This document shows positions 37,902 through 49,366 of a stretch of 64,000 bases of DNA, piece after piece. The position numbers and the translations under genes were made by a program. Every line of letters starts with the position of its first letter. The first letter of the stretch is position 1. The stretch covers positions 79,749 to 143,748 of the forward strand of contig NMRB01001777.1 in assembly GCA_002633025.1 (NCBI GenBank), written 5' to 3'. This DNA comes from Notospermus geniculatus. Its lineage: Eukaryota; Nemertea; Pilidiophora; Heteronemertea; Lineidae. Below the pieces are notes generated by a model that saw only the letters and a list, made by a program, of their open reading frames with translations, was not told the DNA's origin and did not search any database.

Positions 37902-37907
37902 AATAAA
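37902..37907 (+). promoter_or_regulatory. candidate polyadenylation signal of the NDRG-like gene
   Basis: A canonical AATAAA lies 111 bases after the NDRG-like stop codon, in an AT-rich stretch. It is the first such hexamer after the stop; a longer 3' UTR is possible. Confidence 0.5.
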
Positions 37908-38074
37908 TATTAATGATTTTCTTTAGGCTTCATTTCTTGACCTATGTGCTTATTTTAATATTGTACATGTTTGTCACTCTGTTACATTCGAGTTTCTCTG
38001 AGAAATTTGGATTCATATTCATTGCCTTGAAAATGACTGAACCAGATAATAATGTACTCACTGGAGATGCAGCT

Positions 38075-38327
38075 ATTAAAGCCCCTCTGTATTGAATTTC
38101 ACGGTATTTTGAAAGTGTTTGGAGAATGCAGGTAGAGGTCTCATAGCCTCGTGAAGGTCCCCAAAACAGTTGCCTGATAGGTAGTTCAAGGCCTAGTTTT
38201 CAGCACACATTGAAAAAACTGCAGGCAGAGCTCTAATGTATGTAGTTGGAGCATAGTACATTTTACACTACGCCAACGTCTGACGTACCGGTAAGCACTT
38301 CTTGAATTCAATACAGTGTAGCTTTAA
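38075..38327. mobile_element. TTAAAGCC MITE, copy 2
   Basis: TTAAAGCCCCTCTGTATTGAA faces TTGAATTCAATACAGTG with TAGCTTTAA. Partner of 11611-11880. Confidence 0.88.
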
Positions 38328-38769
38328 TTTTGAAAAATTTGGATTGAAATATGCCTGGATTGTCAGCTGACCTGAATTTTCATTGTCTAAGTGTTACAGC
38401 ACCTACATGTATCACATTTATTCGTAAGACATCACGGTGCACTTGTGTTGTTTTCTACACCGAGGTCTTCATCCGTCACGATGTTCCACCTTGAATCGCC
38501 GAAAAATCAAACAAAAATGTTTTGGGTGTCGTGTTCTCAGTGCGCTGTAGCAGATAATGTGTAAACTTGACTTACGATGATTTGTACATATTAAAAACCA
38601 CTTGTATATAAACTGTACAGGACTTGATTGAGATGAGCATGATTTCAAGTTGTAATTGTCTGTCGCAGTACGGGAGTATGTGCTCTCTCAGTAGGATTTT
38701 TAATTTTGATAATTGCTTGTATAACAACGCTTCTGTCGTGGCTTGCTGCCTTTGAGGTGATTTATTTTA
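38328..38769. other. unassigned stretch, possibly NDRG 3' UTR
   Basis: AT-rich with no gene-like frame. Confidence 0.4.
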
Positions 38770-39314
38770 CCGTATTTTTCGGACTATAAGGCGCAGCCTT
38801 TTTCCTTGAAGAAGGGTCTAAAATTGGGGGTGCGCCTTATAGGGTGGTGCGCCTTATCTGCGGATCCAGTCTGACAATTTGATCAGAAGTGTCAAGACAC
38901 TGACGAACCCAAACATTCAAGCATGCATGGATGCATGCAAGCCAAAGTTATTGTCACAGTGCTGGTTGACAGATGATGCAGTGAACTGAGAACTGATGAA
39001 GTTTCAGTTACGCCTAATTTGTCACAACAAGCTAAGAAATCATACAACCAGATCCATCAGTACCAACAGCAGAATTGCAGATGTCAGTAGGTTCAAACAA
39101 GGCAATCAGACCCTGTAATTGTCTTGGCTGTTGTTGGGTCAATGCACACTGAGCAGCCATGCATTGTATGTGTATAATATGCACTGACGCATTCACTGAC
39201 AGGACTGCGCCTTATAGGGAGTTGCGCCTTATGTATGGATTTCATCAGAGATTTTGGGTGAAATTGGGGGTGCGCCTTATAGTCAGGTGCGCCCTATAGT
39301 CAGGAAATTACGGT
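38770..39314. mobile_element. GGACTATAAGGCGCA inverted-repeat element, copy 1
   Basis: ACCGTATTTTTCGGACTATAAGG faces CTATAGTCAGGAAATTACGGT. GGGTGCGCCTTATAG and GTTGCGCCTTATG recur inside. A shorter relative is at 57014-57182. Confidence 0.88.
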
Positions 39315-40308
39315 AACTGGAAATTTCACCTAGTGCTGCATTGGCTCCTAAAAATATTCAAGAAACAGACATCGGCGACAGGGCTACCCCGAGTAACCTG
39401 GCGACAATTACCCTGTATTGGTACACGGGCCTTGTGGTAGCATTATAATGCTTGTTTCTGAAGATATTACTGGAGCCACACTCCTGTGTGTAGGCATTGA
39501 TTGAGCTATTCTTCATTCAAAAAAAAAAATTAGTCAAGCACTGTGTGGTATAAGTCACAGGGACACACAAAAGTCACTTTAAAATGATTTCTGCATTTAA
39601 ACTTGGAGCTTAAAATAAATCTTCATGAATTCTAAGTAGTTTATATTATCGCTGGGTAAATTGATTATAGTTGAGATTTTTTTTGTTCAGAGTTCTTGTT
39701 ATCTTAAAGTTAAATTTATGGATTTGACGCCGTGGTTGGCAACCCACTTTATCTTTAAGAGTAGGCCAGAGATTTCCTGTGGTACGCACTATAGAATCCT
39801 CGTAGCAGACTATAATACGATACAGCTCCGTTTTGTTTTGTTAGGTTGGTCTGATAGATGCAAGGGTTTGTTTGTGGCGCTTCAGTGTTGAAATTCGATT
39901 GTTTATAGGACACAAGTCATACACGAACCAACCTTGGTCGTCGCCTGTGTATGGTATTTGTATATAATGATACATGTACGATGTATACAAATTATAGATA
40001 CTTTAGGCCTGGTCTGGGTTTAGAAGCCCAGACTTTGTGTTAATATTAATAATCAGATACTCAAGGATTTTTTCATACGTGAATATTCTTTTATGGTCGT
40101 GCAGTGTTTGAGTCCTTTGGATGAGACGATTGTGACAGGACGGGGCCTGACGGTTTTCGTTCTTCGAAGCAAGAATTTGGCAAAATTTGAGGTGAAACTT
40201 TTCTGGACTATTACAACTAGGCCTATGACAATGAGAATTCTATTGTGCCAAATCTGTGTAAGAGTATTTCGTGCTTGATTTTATCATGAGGAATGGTCTT
40301 CAAATTTG
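39315..40308. other. unassigned intergenic stretch
   Basis: AT-rich; two short plus frames (39661-39891, 40093-40278) lack motifs and support. Confidence 0.45.
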
Positions 40309-40772
40309 TGAGGCAGTCTAGAAAAACCCATCAGATGTCGCATTTGAGGAAAGTGTTAATGGCCTTGGTGAACCCGCACATTTCAATAGCTGAAATGTAC
40401 TTCGTATAAACGGGTAAACAGTAGAAGATCAATGCACAGGCAATCTGACAGCCCTTGTTGTAGACTGGTCCCCTGTCGTAGTTCTCGCTTCACTACTACG
40501 ACAGGCATCTTGAACGCCAACTCGGCATGTGATTGGTCAGCCAAACGTCATCAATGGTCGCGCCATGAGTCATCATCTATTTTTAGGCACTCCCGCAACG
40601 TTACGAGTCTTTATTGCTCATTTGCATACGTGTGTCAGAAAACAGGCAAACATGGCGGACGCGGCCTGTCACACATTGTAGTAGTGGAGGAACGGAGCGA
40701 TACGACAGGGGACCAGTCTATCCTTGTTGAATATTCAGCGACATCAGACGGGTTTTCCTAGACTGCCTCACA
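40309..40772. mobile_element. GGCGGTCTAGGAAAACCCG family, copy 2, with nested hAT-like element
   Basis: Ends TGAGGCAGTCTAGAAAAACCC and GGGTTTTCCTAGACTGCCTCA. It is interrupted at CCCTTGTTG by the element 40461-40720. Confidence 0.9.
40461..40720. mobile_element. hAT-like MITE with 8-bp duplication, copy 1
   Basis: TAGACTGGTCCCCTGTC faces GACAGGGGACCAGTCTA. CCTTGTTG lies just before and, after one extra base, just after; uninterrupted copies of the host element carry it once. 260 bases, no coding frame. Confidence 0.93.
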
Positions 40773-41139
40773 TTTAAAACATACCAAACTCTTGCTTCTA
40801 GAAATGGAAACTTTCTAGATATTTTGGCCGTTGCTCTGTGTTAGATGGATGTTGTATTGTGTTTGTGGTCTGATAATCTCTCATAATCTTAGATAATTCT
40901 TTAATCCTCATTATCTCACATGATGTATCTTTCTTCTTAAGCTCTAGTTTCAGTATTATCTTCTCAGTGCTGGATTAAGGAGGTGTACACGCCAGAGAAA
41001 CTGGCCGTGATTGGTCACGTCATATCGAAACCCAAACCCACCTAGACACATATTAGGCCCTGCGTGGATGTAATTCTGTACTTATCTCCCAGTAATTTAC
41101 CATTCCACCTTAACGAGTCAACCCTTAATTAGGCCTTGG
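40773..41139. other. unassigned intergenic stretch
   Basis: Nothing recognised. Confidence 0.5.
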
Positions 41140-41318
41140 ACAGGCGCGGATCCAAGGGGCGCGCACCCGGCGCATGTCCCCCCCTTTCGGCCAAAAAATC
41201 TGTAAAATTTACCGTGAAATTCTGAAATTTGGAGCAAATCATTGAAATTCACCGCAGATTTCAATGTTTCTAGCAAAGTGCGCCCCCTCTTTTCCGAAAT
41301 CGTGGATCCGCCCCTGCT
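41140..41318. mobile_element. GGATCC-family element (CAGGCGCGGATCC ends)
   Basis: CAGGCGCGGATCCAAGGGGCG faces GTGGATCCGCCCCTG. Relatives at 20205-20400 and 53850-54135. Confidence 0.85.
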
Positions 41319-41473
41319 GGAGGAGTATAATTCCCCCAAGAGTAGGCCTACAGGTAGTTACGATGTGTGTTCCATTCCCAGGCATTTTGATTCCAATAGG
41401 GCTTTTAGATTTTGTAAATTGCACCGATGTATAAAAAGCACACAATGTAGGCGATAATTACTTACTTCTTCAA

Positions 41474-41808
41474 GGACTCGGGGCCGACCGCACAGAAAGT
41501 TCAATAGCGCTTCCGGTGCCTATCAGCGGTTTAGTTACTGTAAAGTGTGAAATTTTCGCGTGCGTTTTATTTTCGCGGTCATGGGTCGAAACGCGAACTT
41601 AAACAGTACGAAAATACAAACCCTTATGCATTTTCCATTGAATTGTGAAGGTAAACGCAGAAATTAGTCTTCGCGGTTTTCAAAAATGATAAATTTGCCA
41701 ACTTTTAGTGTCGTGAAAATTTCATGGTTTACAGTATGGGAAAATGCGTTATAACTAACTGCCAATAGGTGCCGGTAGCACTATCGGACTTTCTGTGCGG
41801 TCGGCCCA
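41474..41808. mobile_element. two nested fold-backs (GGGCCGACCGCACAGAAAGT outside, TTACTGTAAA inside)
   Basis: Outer ends GGGGCCGACCGCACAGAAAGT and ACTTTCTGTGCGGTCGGCCC. Inner ends TTACTGTAAAGTGTGAAATTTTCG and AATTTCATGGTTTACAGTA with TTTCGCG words. Confidence 0.85.
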
Positions 41809-42380
41809 GGACTGTATCCGAGTATAGCCGGTGGGGAGATACCATTTAAAACTTCGTTCAAATGATTCTCTGTAAAACATGTACTTCAATATTTCCGTGT
41901 TGTATTCTAGTGAACTCTTGTGTCTCAAAAACTGCTGAGAGTCATGCTTACAAATTCTGGGCCTCTTTTTCATCAAATCTTGAGGTCAAAGGTTAATAAC
42001 TCAGTATGAATTTGGTTTATTAGTGGAAGTATAAAATACTGCTCTGGTGACAAATCTATGAAGAAGTTATCCCTGCGTGTTGTAGAACTTGTGGTTCGAC
42101 TGCATTTACATGTTGTGCTGAATACCTTAACGCCAGGAACCTTGAAGAAATTGCTGTTTCGTTCGTGTTCTAACATCATCGTGAATGCACTTGCACATTT
42201 TCGGTTGAGTACTTACACTAACTTTGCCAGGGTTGGAGATAGAAGTCGCCCCATTGTTAGAAGTTGCCACCTTGGAAATCAGTCCAAAATAAACTCATTC
42301 AAGTTTACCACTTCGCTAAGATTTCCAGCCCATGATGCCGTGACGCAACCATGGCGCTGTGTCCAACATTTTAACTGCAC
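41809..42380. other. unassigned intergenic stretch
   Basis: Short frames on both strands without motifs. Confidence 0.45.
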
Positions 42381-42652
42381 TTAAACGGGCACTGTATTCT
42401 TTCCCTATCTTGCGTTAAACATACCCGCGTTAATGGAGACCTCTATTGGCAATGTTTTTAAACTACAGCTCGACCTCGCCCCATGTAGAGTAACTCTCGT
42501 TCCTAGGTTATCCACGTATGCACTGTGTTGTAATCATACATTCTCCAACACTGGGGCAAAAGGGGAGGGAAATCTACAATATGGGAGAATGACGCAATCA
42601 CCAATGGTGCGCCGGCTGTGGCCAAAAAGTGGCAATATCGTGGCTTTTTAAA
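42381..42652. mobile_element. TTAAAGGGGCAC MITE, copy 2, inverted
   Basis: TTAAACGGGCACTGTATTC to GTGGCAATATCGTGGCTTTTTAA; carries ATTCTCCAACACTGGGGCAAA, the inverse of copy 1. Confidence 0.83.
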
Positions 42653-43081
42653 AATGCACTCCATGGCATCAAAATGACGCAAATTTCTGTATCGAAGTGG
42701 TCAACATGTCGAATGTTTTGTGAAAATGCCATATTTCTGAAAATTTAGTCCTCCATACTCGGCAGTAGTGTTAAACTCAACGTCTGTACAAAACCTCGAT
42801 TACTCTAGGCACAGAGTCATCTTGTCAACAACATTGACCGTTGTATTACTATACCTACGCCCCTAAACTTGCTGTGTGCTGCTAGCAGATATGTTGTCAC
42901 TGTCATCCTGTGCGCACATGGTCTCAATGTAGGTACGTAACTCTTACCATTTAGGTGTGTTTAGTTCTTCACTTATTCAGTATACTGGCATCGTCACTTG
43001 CCGTGCTCCATGGACGAACAAACTTCTACAGGAATTTCCCTCTGACGAGTTACCATAATAAACCTGTCTCAACAAATTCGG
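42653..43081. other. unassigned intergenic stretch
   Basis: Nothing recognised. Confidence 0.5.
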
Positions 43082-43528
43082 TGGCGGTCTAGGAAAACCC
43101 GTCGGGTGTCCCATTTGAGGAAAGTGTTAATGGCGTTAGTGAACCCACACATTTCAATAGCTGAAATGTACTTCGTAACAGGTAAACCCAAGATACAGAA
43201 CAGCACAAAATTGACACACAAAATGATAATAAGCAAGAAGTCAATCTCCAGAATTCACGAATTTTCGACCCCAACCGGGGTCTTTTTCAAGTGGAACTTT
43301 ACAATCTGAAACTCTAGAAAAGACTGTCCTCAAGTCTTTTCTAGAGTTTCAGATTGTAAAGTTCCACTTGAAAAAGACCCCGGTTGGGGTCGAAAATTCG
43401 TGAATTCTGGAGATTGACTTCTTGCTTATTATCGTAACAGGTAAACAGTAGCAGATCTATGCACAGGCAATCTGACAGCCCTTGTTGATCATTCAGCGAC
43501 ATCCGATGGGTTTTCTGAGACCGCCTCA
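43082..43528. mobile_element. GGCGGTCTAGGAAAACCCG family, copy 3, with nested long fold-back
   Basis: Interrupted at CGTAACAGGTAAAC, which is repeated on both sides of the insertion (43173-43186 and about 43434-43447). Confidence 0.9.
43187..43430 (-). mobile_element. long fold-back element with tail, copy 1
   Basis: Arms of about 95 bases (AATAAGCAAGAAGTCAATCTC to GAAACTCTAGAAAAGACT) are near-perfect inverses around a short loop, including GACCCCAACCGGGGTC. On its left lies the one-sided tail CAAGATACAGAACAGCACAA to ACACACAAAATGAT. A 14-base duplication flanks the unit. Confidence 0.9.
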
Positions 43529-44688
43529 TGAGTAATTGATCGTAAGTGACACCAGCTTATGATGTACCGGTAAAATGATTCCAAAATGACCTCAAGTTGT
43601 TGTCATTTTGAATTTGACGGGAAAACTATTGGAATATGTTGGACATACTCATATCTCTAAACAAAGGATTATTTTAGACTTAACAACTTTCAGAGAAATT
43701 ATTTCTTTTATACATGTACTGCATTTTATTTACTAAAAATTTGACTTTTTGAAAACCTGTGCTTTGGGATAATTTCATGATATTTCAATACCTCGTTTTG
43801 AGATATTTTAAAATAGCTGCACCAGGAAGTGTTCAGGCCTATATTCTACTTGGTGTTTGTTTTATTCTTGGTGCTTTATACTTTATCATAGTCGTATCCG
43901 TTTAAACATATCCTCCATCGTGGCAGTAACTTCATGCATTCACTGGAGTCTGCTTTCACTTTTGAGTCCAAAACTGTGGTATTGAAATACCCTGATGTCT
44001 TACCAACAGTGAGATTTTTAACCCCTTATCCCTCGTGGACCTACAATAAGTGCCATATCAAACGGAAAAAATATAGGATTTTATTTTATCTGGCTGCAAA
44101 GCCGAATGAAGAAGGTATTTTTCTTCTAAAATTTTCTTTTTCATGCTTTTATTTGTGAACCTAAGTCAGATTAGTTTGATCTGCTGGTATTTTTCTAGAC
44201 TTCTTTCGTAGGCCTAGTTCATCTTTGCTAGAAGTGCCAGTCTCTCTTCATTAAAATTTGTTAGTGATACATGTACGTGTAGTTCTTTTCTTGTACTTAT
44301 AGGAAGATTATTCAACATACAAATGTAAAACATGTTTTATGAGAGGGGGGAAATGAAATTTTGGCCAGTACAGAATCAGTGCATCGTGAGTCAACCAGGA
44401 TGCAATGTAGAATGCAGTCCGAAGGCGTGACGATATGAACTCTGGGAGGTTCAAGACGGTTGAATGAAAGAGTTCGGAAGATACAGAGTTCGGAAAGTAC
44501 CGTACCTTGTCAGTTTCGGATTTCTGACTTTACAAAGTACATGTACTACCAACTACAGAGCGTTCTCAAATTTATGGTTTCTGTCCTTGACCTGTTACTA
44601 GGCCTTTTGTAAGGGATCTGTTGATGCAGAGAATGGTATAACATCAGCTGTCAAGTTTGGGAAATACAGTACATTGTACTGTACATTT
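43529..44688. other. unassigned intergenic stretch
   Basis: AT-rich. A 74-codon plus frame at 43934-44158 has no recognisable motif and no support. Confidence 0.4.
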
Positions 44689-44800
44689 ATAATGATAAAT
44701 ATCAAGAAGTCAACTTCCAGAACTTGCAAATTTTCGACCCCAACCGGGGTCTTCCTCAGGCACTTTTCAGCTGGAGAGACCAGAAACGACCCCTTCTTTA
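44689..44800. repeat. single-arm remnant of the long fold-back
   Basis: AATATCAAGAAGTCAACTTCC and TTTTCGACCCCAACCGGGGTC match one arm; the second arm is absent. Confidence 0.75.
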
Positions 44801-45480
44801 GGTACATTTATAATGATGTTATATAAGACAGAGTGTGGATGCTGTGCTGGAATGTACACTGCCATCAGGAAAGAAGTGGCATCAACATTTAACATAGGAA
44901 TTAAAATCCCAATTGATCCTTGGGACAGCGTTTATAACAACTAGCAAAGCCAATCATATCACGGCATTGATATAATGATATCGCCGCTTGCATTTTAACC
45001 AAGCTTTTGGGGACGAGATGATATTATAAAACGCCATCAAATCCAAATAACGTATAGATTTGTAAGAAACCGTGTGGTGCTAGGAACCAACCTTCATGCG
45101 GGATGGTTTTATTAGACGCTTCGTAAATATCAAAAATACAATCAGCTGGAGAATAAATCTGGCTTGTGTAAAATGTTAGTTCATAGCTTCCGTTGATATC
45201 ATCACCATTATTATAAAATAATTATTCAGATCAAGCACTGGATGGTGAATAAAGTGTACACGTGTTCTTTCTTTCTCTATTGTGTGTAGTTTGGTGATTC
45301 ATAGCCGAAAGGCGAGAAGTGTTCGTTTATTCTCACTTCATGGGAAAAAGGTATATTTTTCTGTTAATTTGCATATATGTTACCATTTGAAGAATGTTGA
45401 TGTTGATGAACTGGTCTAGCTGCGTACATAATTAGTACTGTAAGGTACATGAAGGGGGCAGCACTGTCCTGGTCAGAGTT
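44801..45480. other. unassigned intergenic stretch
   Basis: Nothing recognised. Confidence 0.5.
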
Positions 45481-45830
45481 TGCCAATCTTATATAATCAG
45501 TCTGGTGCCCGGCACTTGTTCTACGTCGTGCGAAGTTCCCAGTGCATTCTTATAAGAGGAATAGTTGTCAGTCATTTGACCAATAGGTGTCACTATGGCC
45601 GAATTCAATACCTTGCGGACCCGTTCATGGTTGATTGAGCACCAATCAGGAGAATTTTCTGTTGTATTGGTCCGCTAAAACTTTGCTGCCATCTTTTGGC
45701 GATAAGCGCGGCTGACTGATCCTATTCAATCAGCCTGGTGCCTGGCATTTTTCTATGCCGTCGTGCAAAGCCCTCAATGCATTCTAATCAGAGAAATTGG
45801 TGCATGATATTGGACAGTGCTGCTACCTTT
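45481..45830. repeat. diverged direct duplication
   Basis: CAGTCTGGTGCCCGGCACTTGTTCTA at 45500 and CAGCCTGGTGCCTGGCATTTTTCTA at 45730 each lead to CGTCGTGCAAAG-like and AATGCATTCTTAT-like words. Confidence 0.75.
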
Positions 45831-46076
45831 TAGCATTTTAGTGAGACATATCTTTCTGTGAGAAGTTTGCACCTTTACGGACTCATCCAGTACCGACATG
45901 ATTTGGGACTTTTCACTAGAATTCTTTGTCCATTTCGAAGAACATTGTTAAAGAATCCTTGGGCCTAGCATGAAGTCGCATGCCATCACGCATTTAGTGA
46001 TTGAGAGGGTGTAGAGTGCGGACAAGGCGGGCTTTTCCGAATTCATTCATGGGATGAAGCACTGCTCTGTCCCGTT
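45831..46076. other. unassigned intergenic stretch
   Basis: Nothing recognised. Confidence 0.5.
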
Positions 46077-46262
46077 TGCATAAGGGACACACTCCGCGTG
46101 AGCTACTGCGAAACTAATGTATTATGCCAGCCCTGCATACCGTGATCTATAAATACACACAGTACTCCTCCACGGTCTATATAATATTCGCTGTCCGCAG
46201 CGAAGTACATCTGACTGCGGACTGGATTTTGCAGTAGCTCACGCGGAGTGTGTCCCTTATGG
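46077..46262. mobile_element. MITE-like element (CATAAGGGACACACTCCGCG ends)
   Basis: CATAAGGGACACACTCCGCGTG and its inverse bound it, with GAGCTACTGC/GCAGTAGCTC continuing the stem. Confidence 0.92.
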
Positions 46263-46990
46263 CCAAGCTAAAATAGACTGCAGAATTTTACTGGCAAATG
46301 TGACATAACTTGGCTCTGCGATTTCAACAGGCTTTACATGTAGGCCTACTGTTGGAAGAGGTAACAAAGTTTGGAAATGAGCCGTGAAGGCCCTTAAACA
46401 GCATGTATCGCTGGAGACATCATCTGAGATTGTTCGGTACTTGATGAGTTAGAATTACAATCTATGTTTTCTAATCACTGCTGTTGTTGTAGAAATATAA
46501 ACAAAGGTACACAAATCAAGTACCCTTCATGTAACATGACCCTGTTTGGACTTGAAGATCATCTCGAAATACGTTTTTTTAAGTGTTAGTCCTGCATGGG
46601 TTCGCCTGGATTGTAAAAGGTTCGAATAATCTGAGACCCTTCATTGTCCCTGCCCTTGTTGGCATTCGTCAAGTTTGTCGTGAAGGATGTGTATGTGAGG
46701 AGAGGTTCTGAGAGCATGTACTGGATGATATATGTACTTAATAAGAAAAATCCCAGCGACTGGGTTCAGTTGTGACATTGTAGAAAGAACGATTCGGGCC
46801 TTTCCATTGGTATCTGAGAAATGAACAGGTGATGAATTTGATTCTAATTCCCAACCAAAGGAATGCCAACTTGGCAGAGAAGTTGTCTTTCATCGAAATC
46901 TTATGTTACAGAACCAAATATGCATTATTTGAAAATAAAATTAGTTGTATAGACAGTTGATTGATTAATGAGGAGTTGTTCTTTTATTTC
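46263..46990. other. unassigned intergenic stretch
   Basis: Nothing recognised. Confidence 0.5.
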
Positions 46991-47072
46991 TAGACTGGTC
47001 CCCTGTCCTCAAAGTGCTCCACCAATACGTATTCGCATTAGAGGAGCGGCTTGACGACAGGGGACCAGTCCG
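46991..47072. mobile_element. hAT-like MITE, copy 2, internally deleted
   Basis: TAGACTGGTCCCCTGTC to GACAGGGGACCAGTC-CG in only 82 bases. TTTATTTC precedes it and follows it, an 8-9 bp duplication. Confidence 0.9.
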
Positions 47073-47261
47073 TTTTATTTCTGGCTTCTGATTGGCTGTT
47101 TCAAGTCTGGTGGTATGGGTGGAACTGGTAATGGCAGCTGTTGGAGAATGATGCATGCACGGAGCGTGGTTAATACATGTGGCTCCACCATATTCTACCA
47201 AGAATGCTGTAGTATATATTATCGCTGTTACTTTAATCCCCCCCCCCCCCACTGACCTGCC
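47073..47261. other. unassigned stretch ending in a C-run
   Basis: C-run at 47239-47250; nothing else recognised. Confidence 0.5.
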
Positions 47262-47700
47262 TTTCGGAGGGACGAGGCCTCCAGCAAAGGAAGGTGCTTG
47301 TCACAACCGAGGAAAGGGTTAATGGCCTTACAACACAATAGCTGAAATGCACATCTCTACAGGTTGACAATAAGCAAGAAGTCAATCTCCAGAATTCACG
47401 AATTTTTGACCCCAACCGGGGTCTTTTTCAAGTGGAACTTTACAATCTGAAACTCTAGAAAAGAGTCTTTTCTAGAGTTTCAGATTGTAAAGTTCCACTT
47501 GTAAAAGACCCCGGTTGGGGTCCAAAATTCGTGAATTCTGGAGATTGACTTCTTGCTTATTATCATTTTGTGTGTCAATTTTGTGCTATTCTGTATCTTG
47601 TCTCTGCAGGTTGACAATAGTAGTGGACAGCAGTGATAATAGTTGAGTAAACTGATGACCACCTGCAACAAGCGCCTACTTTTGCTGGATCAGGTCACAT
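47262..47700. mobile_element. CCAGCAAAAG fold-back family, copy 4, with nested long fold-back
   Basis: GAGGCCTCCAGCAAAGGAAG to CTTTTGCTGGATCAGGTCAC. TCTCT-A/G-CAGGTTGACAAT is duplicated on both sides of the insertion 47369-47600. Confidence 0.9.
47369..47600 (+). mobile_element. long fold-back element with tail, copy 2
   Basis: Same arms as the 43.2 kb copy with a shorter loop, opposite orientation, and the tail TATCATTTTGTGTGTCAATT to CTGTATCTTG on its right. Flanked by a duplication of about 18 bases. Confidence 0.9.
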
Positions 47701-48490
47701 TTGTGAACCTTGACTGTGTTCTCCAAAAAGTACTTCGGTAATCTGGCAATTGAATAATAAATAAGAGACAAAAGTGAAGTCCTAAAAATTCGGGATTTAT
47801 TGCTTCAGCATTGCACATGTATACATGTATGTATTATGTACCCGGTACTATCAATATGTACATAACGTAATTCTGTGCACAACTGATGTACCTACCGGTA
47901 TTAATATTTGTATGTGAGGGCATGTCAAAATGCACCCTAAGAATTTTGAAAGAAAATTCTCTACATTGACAGATATCGCACTTCCATTTTGAACATTTGA
48001 GTCCATGACACACTGAGAGTAAGCCTACCAGGTTGTACACTGTAGTTGTAGACCTATTCTTTTCGCTCAACTTTCGTCTGGAAGTCTTAAATTATGACAG
48101 CCAAGAAACAGAAAACAATCGAGTATAAAAGTACATCAATAAATTAACAAGAGCCGGGAAGATGATCGAGATGAAACACAAAATGGAAAACTAGAAAATA
48201 GAAAATAAGGACAGACTAGAGAGACTAAGGCCACACCAATTTAATATCTCAGACAGTGACAGATATCAGGGTGATAGTTCCACTTTCTTTCTCAGAGGAT
48301 GGACAAAAGTGAACCAAAAGTCAAAATAATTTAGAATTTTATCAAAGTTTCTGATACCGGTAATTGTTCTGTCCGACTTGATCAGAAGCACTTTCGTTTT
48401 GGGGGATAGGGCCTCTATCCAAGAAAACAAGTTGGTGTGGCCTGAAGGCAGTAGGGAGAACAGAGTACAAAGAGAGACATTTGTATATTA
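47701..48490. other. unassigned intergenic stretch
   Basis: Nothing recognised. Confidence 0.5.
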
Positions 48491-48617
48491 GGCCCCTATT
48501 ACACAGAAGTATACGGTAGACGAAAACACCGGTTAATAATGGCTTCACGATCGTGAATCCTCGGGAAGCCTTTGTTAAAGCGTTTTCGTATACCGTATAC
48601 TTCTATGTAATAGGGGC
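48491..48617. mobile_element. PIF/Harbinger-like MITE (GGCCCCTATTACA ends, TTA duplication)
   Basis: TTA-GGCCCCTATTACACAGAAG to CTTCTATGTAATAGGGGCC-TTA; arms continue TATACGGTA/TACCGTATA. Confidence 0.92.
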
Positions 48618-49124
48618 CTTATGTACTACAATATATATGTAATGAGATTTCTAATGTAACTGACAGTGGAGTGCTGTGACGTTCCAGATGACCTCGGTGG
48701 CAACGGCACCCTTGGTTACACTTAAGCAGCCATCAGCCCCTGGGTCAGTCACCTAAAACGTCCCACAGAGGACAACAGCCCCTGGGTCAGTCACTTAAAA
48801 CGTCCCATATCTGACCAACAGTATTGGCAGCAGTCATGAATACAGTAATAACCGGAGCCTCTGATTGGCTGAATCTATAAGCAGTATTATGAGTTCGCAT
48901 AAAAAATATAGTTTTATTTAGAAACACTACTGTGGTATAAGAACAGTAAGAATAGAGATCTTAGCCTCAACATGTGGAAAAAGGGACCCAAAAAAGGGGT
49001 TGGATGGAAAACCTGAACCCAGGACAGGCAGATGGAATGATATGTACACTAACATGGATGGAATTGAAGTATATTTTACAACAAATACACGCAGTATTGA
49101 ACCACATACCGTAATCAGGGTAAT
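48618..49124. other. unassigned intergenic stretch
   Basis: GGCAACGGCACCCTTGG-type and duplicated AGCCCCTGGGTCAGTCAC (48735 and 48778, 43 bases apart) are the only repeats noticed. Confidence 0.55.
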
Positions 49125-49366
49125 AGACCGTTCTCAAATTGACGTGAACGACAAAGATCTGTGCACTTCTGCTGAAATCTCAACCATAACATCGATCTGA
49201 AACTGAACGACATGACGCAGACAAACCCATGACAGTGATTTTGAAGACGTTGCGTCAGTCGTCCATAGCTGAATCATGGATTGCGTCACGTCACCCGGTT
49301 TCAGAACGAGGTTATGATTGAGATTTCTGCGGAAGTGCACAGATCTGCAAATTCAAGAATCGTCTA
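49125..49366. mobile_element. GGCGGAAGTGCGCAGATC MITE, copy 3
   Basis: TAGACCGTTCTCAAATTGACG to ATTCAAGAATCGTCTA, with TA at both borders. Confidence 0.9.
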
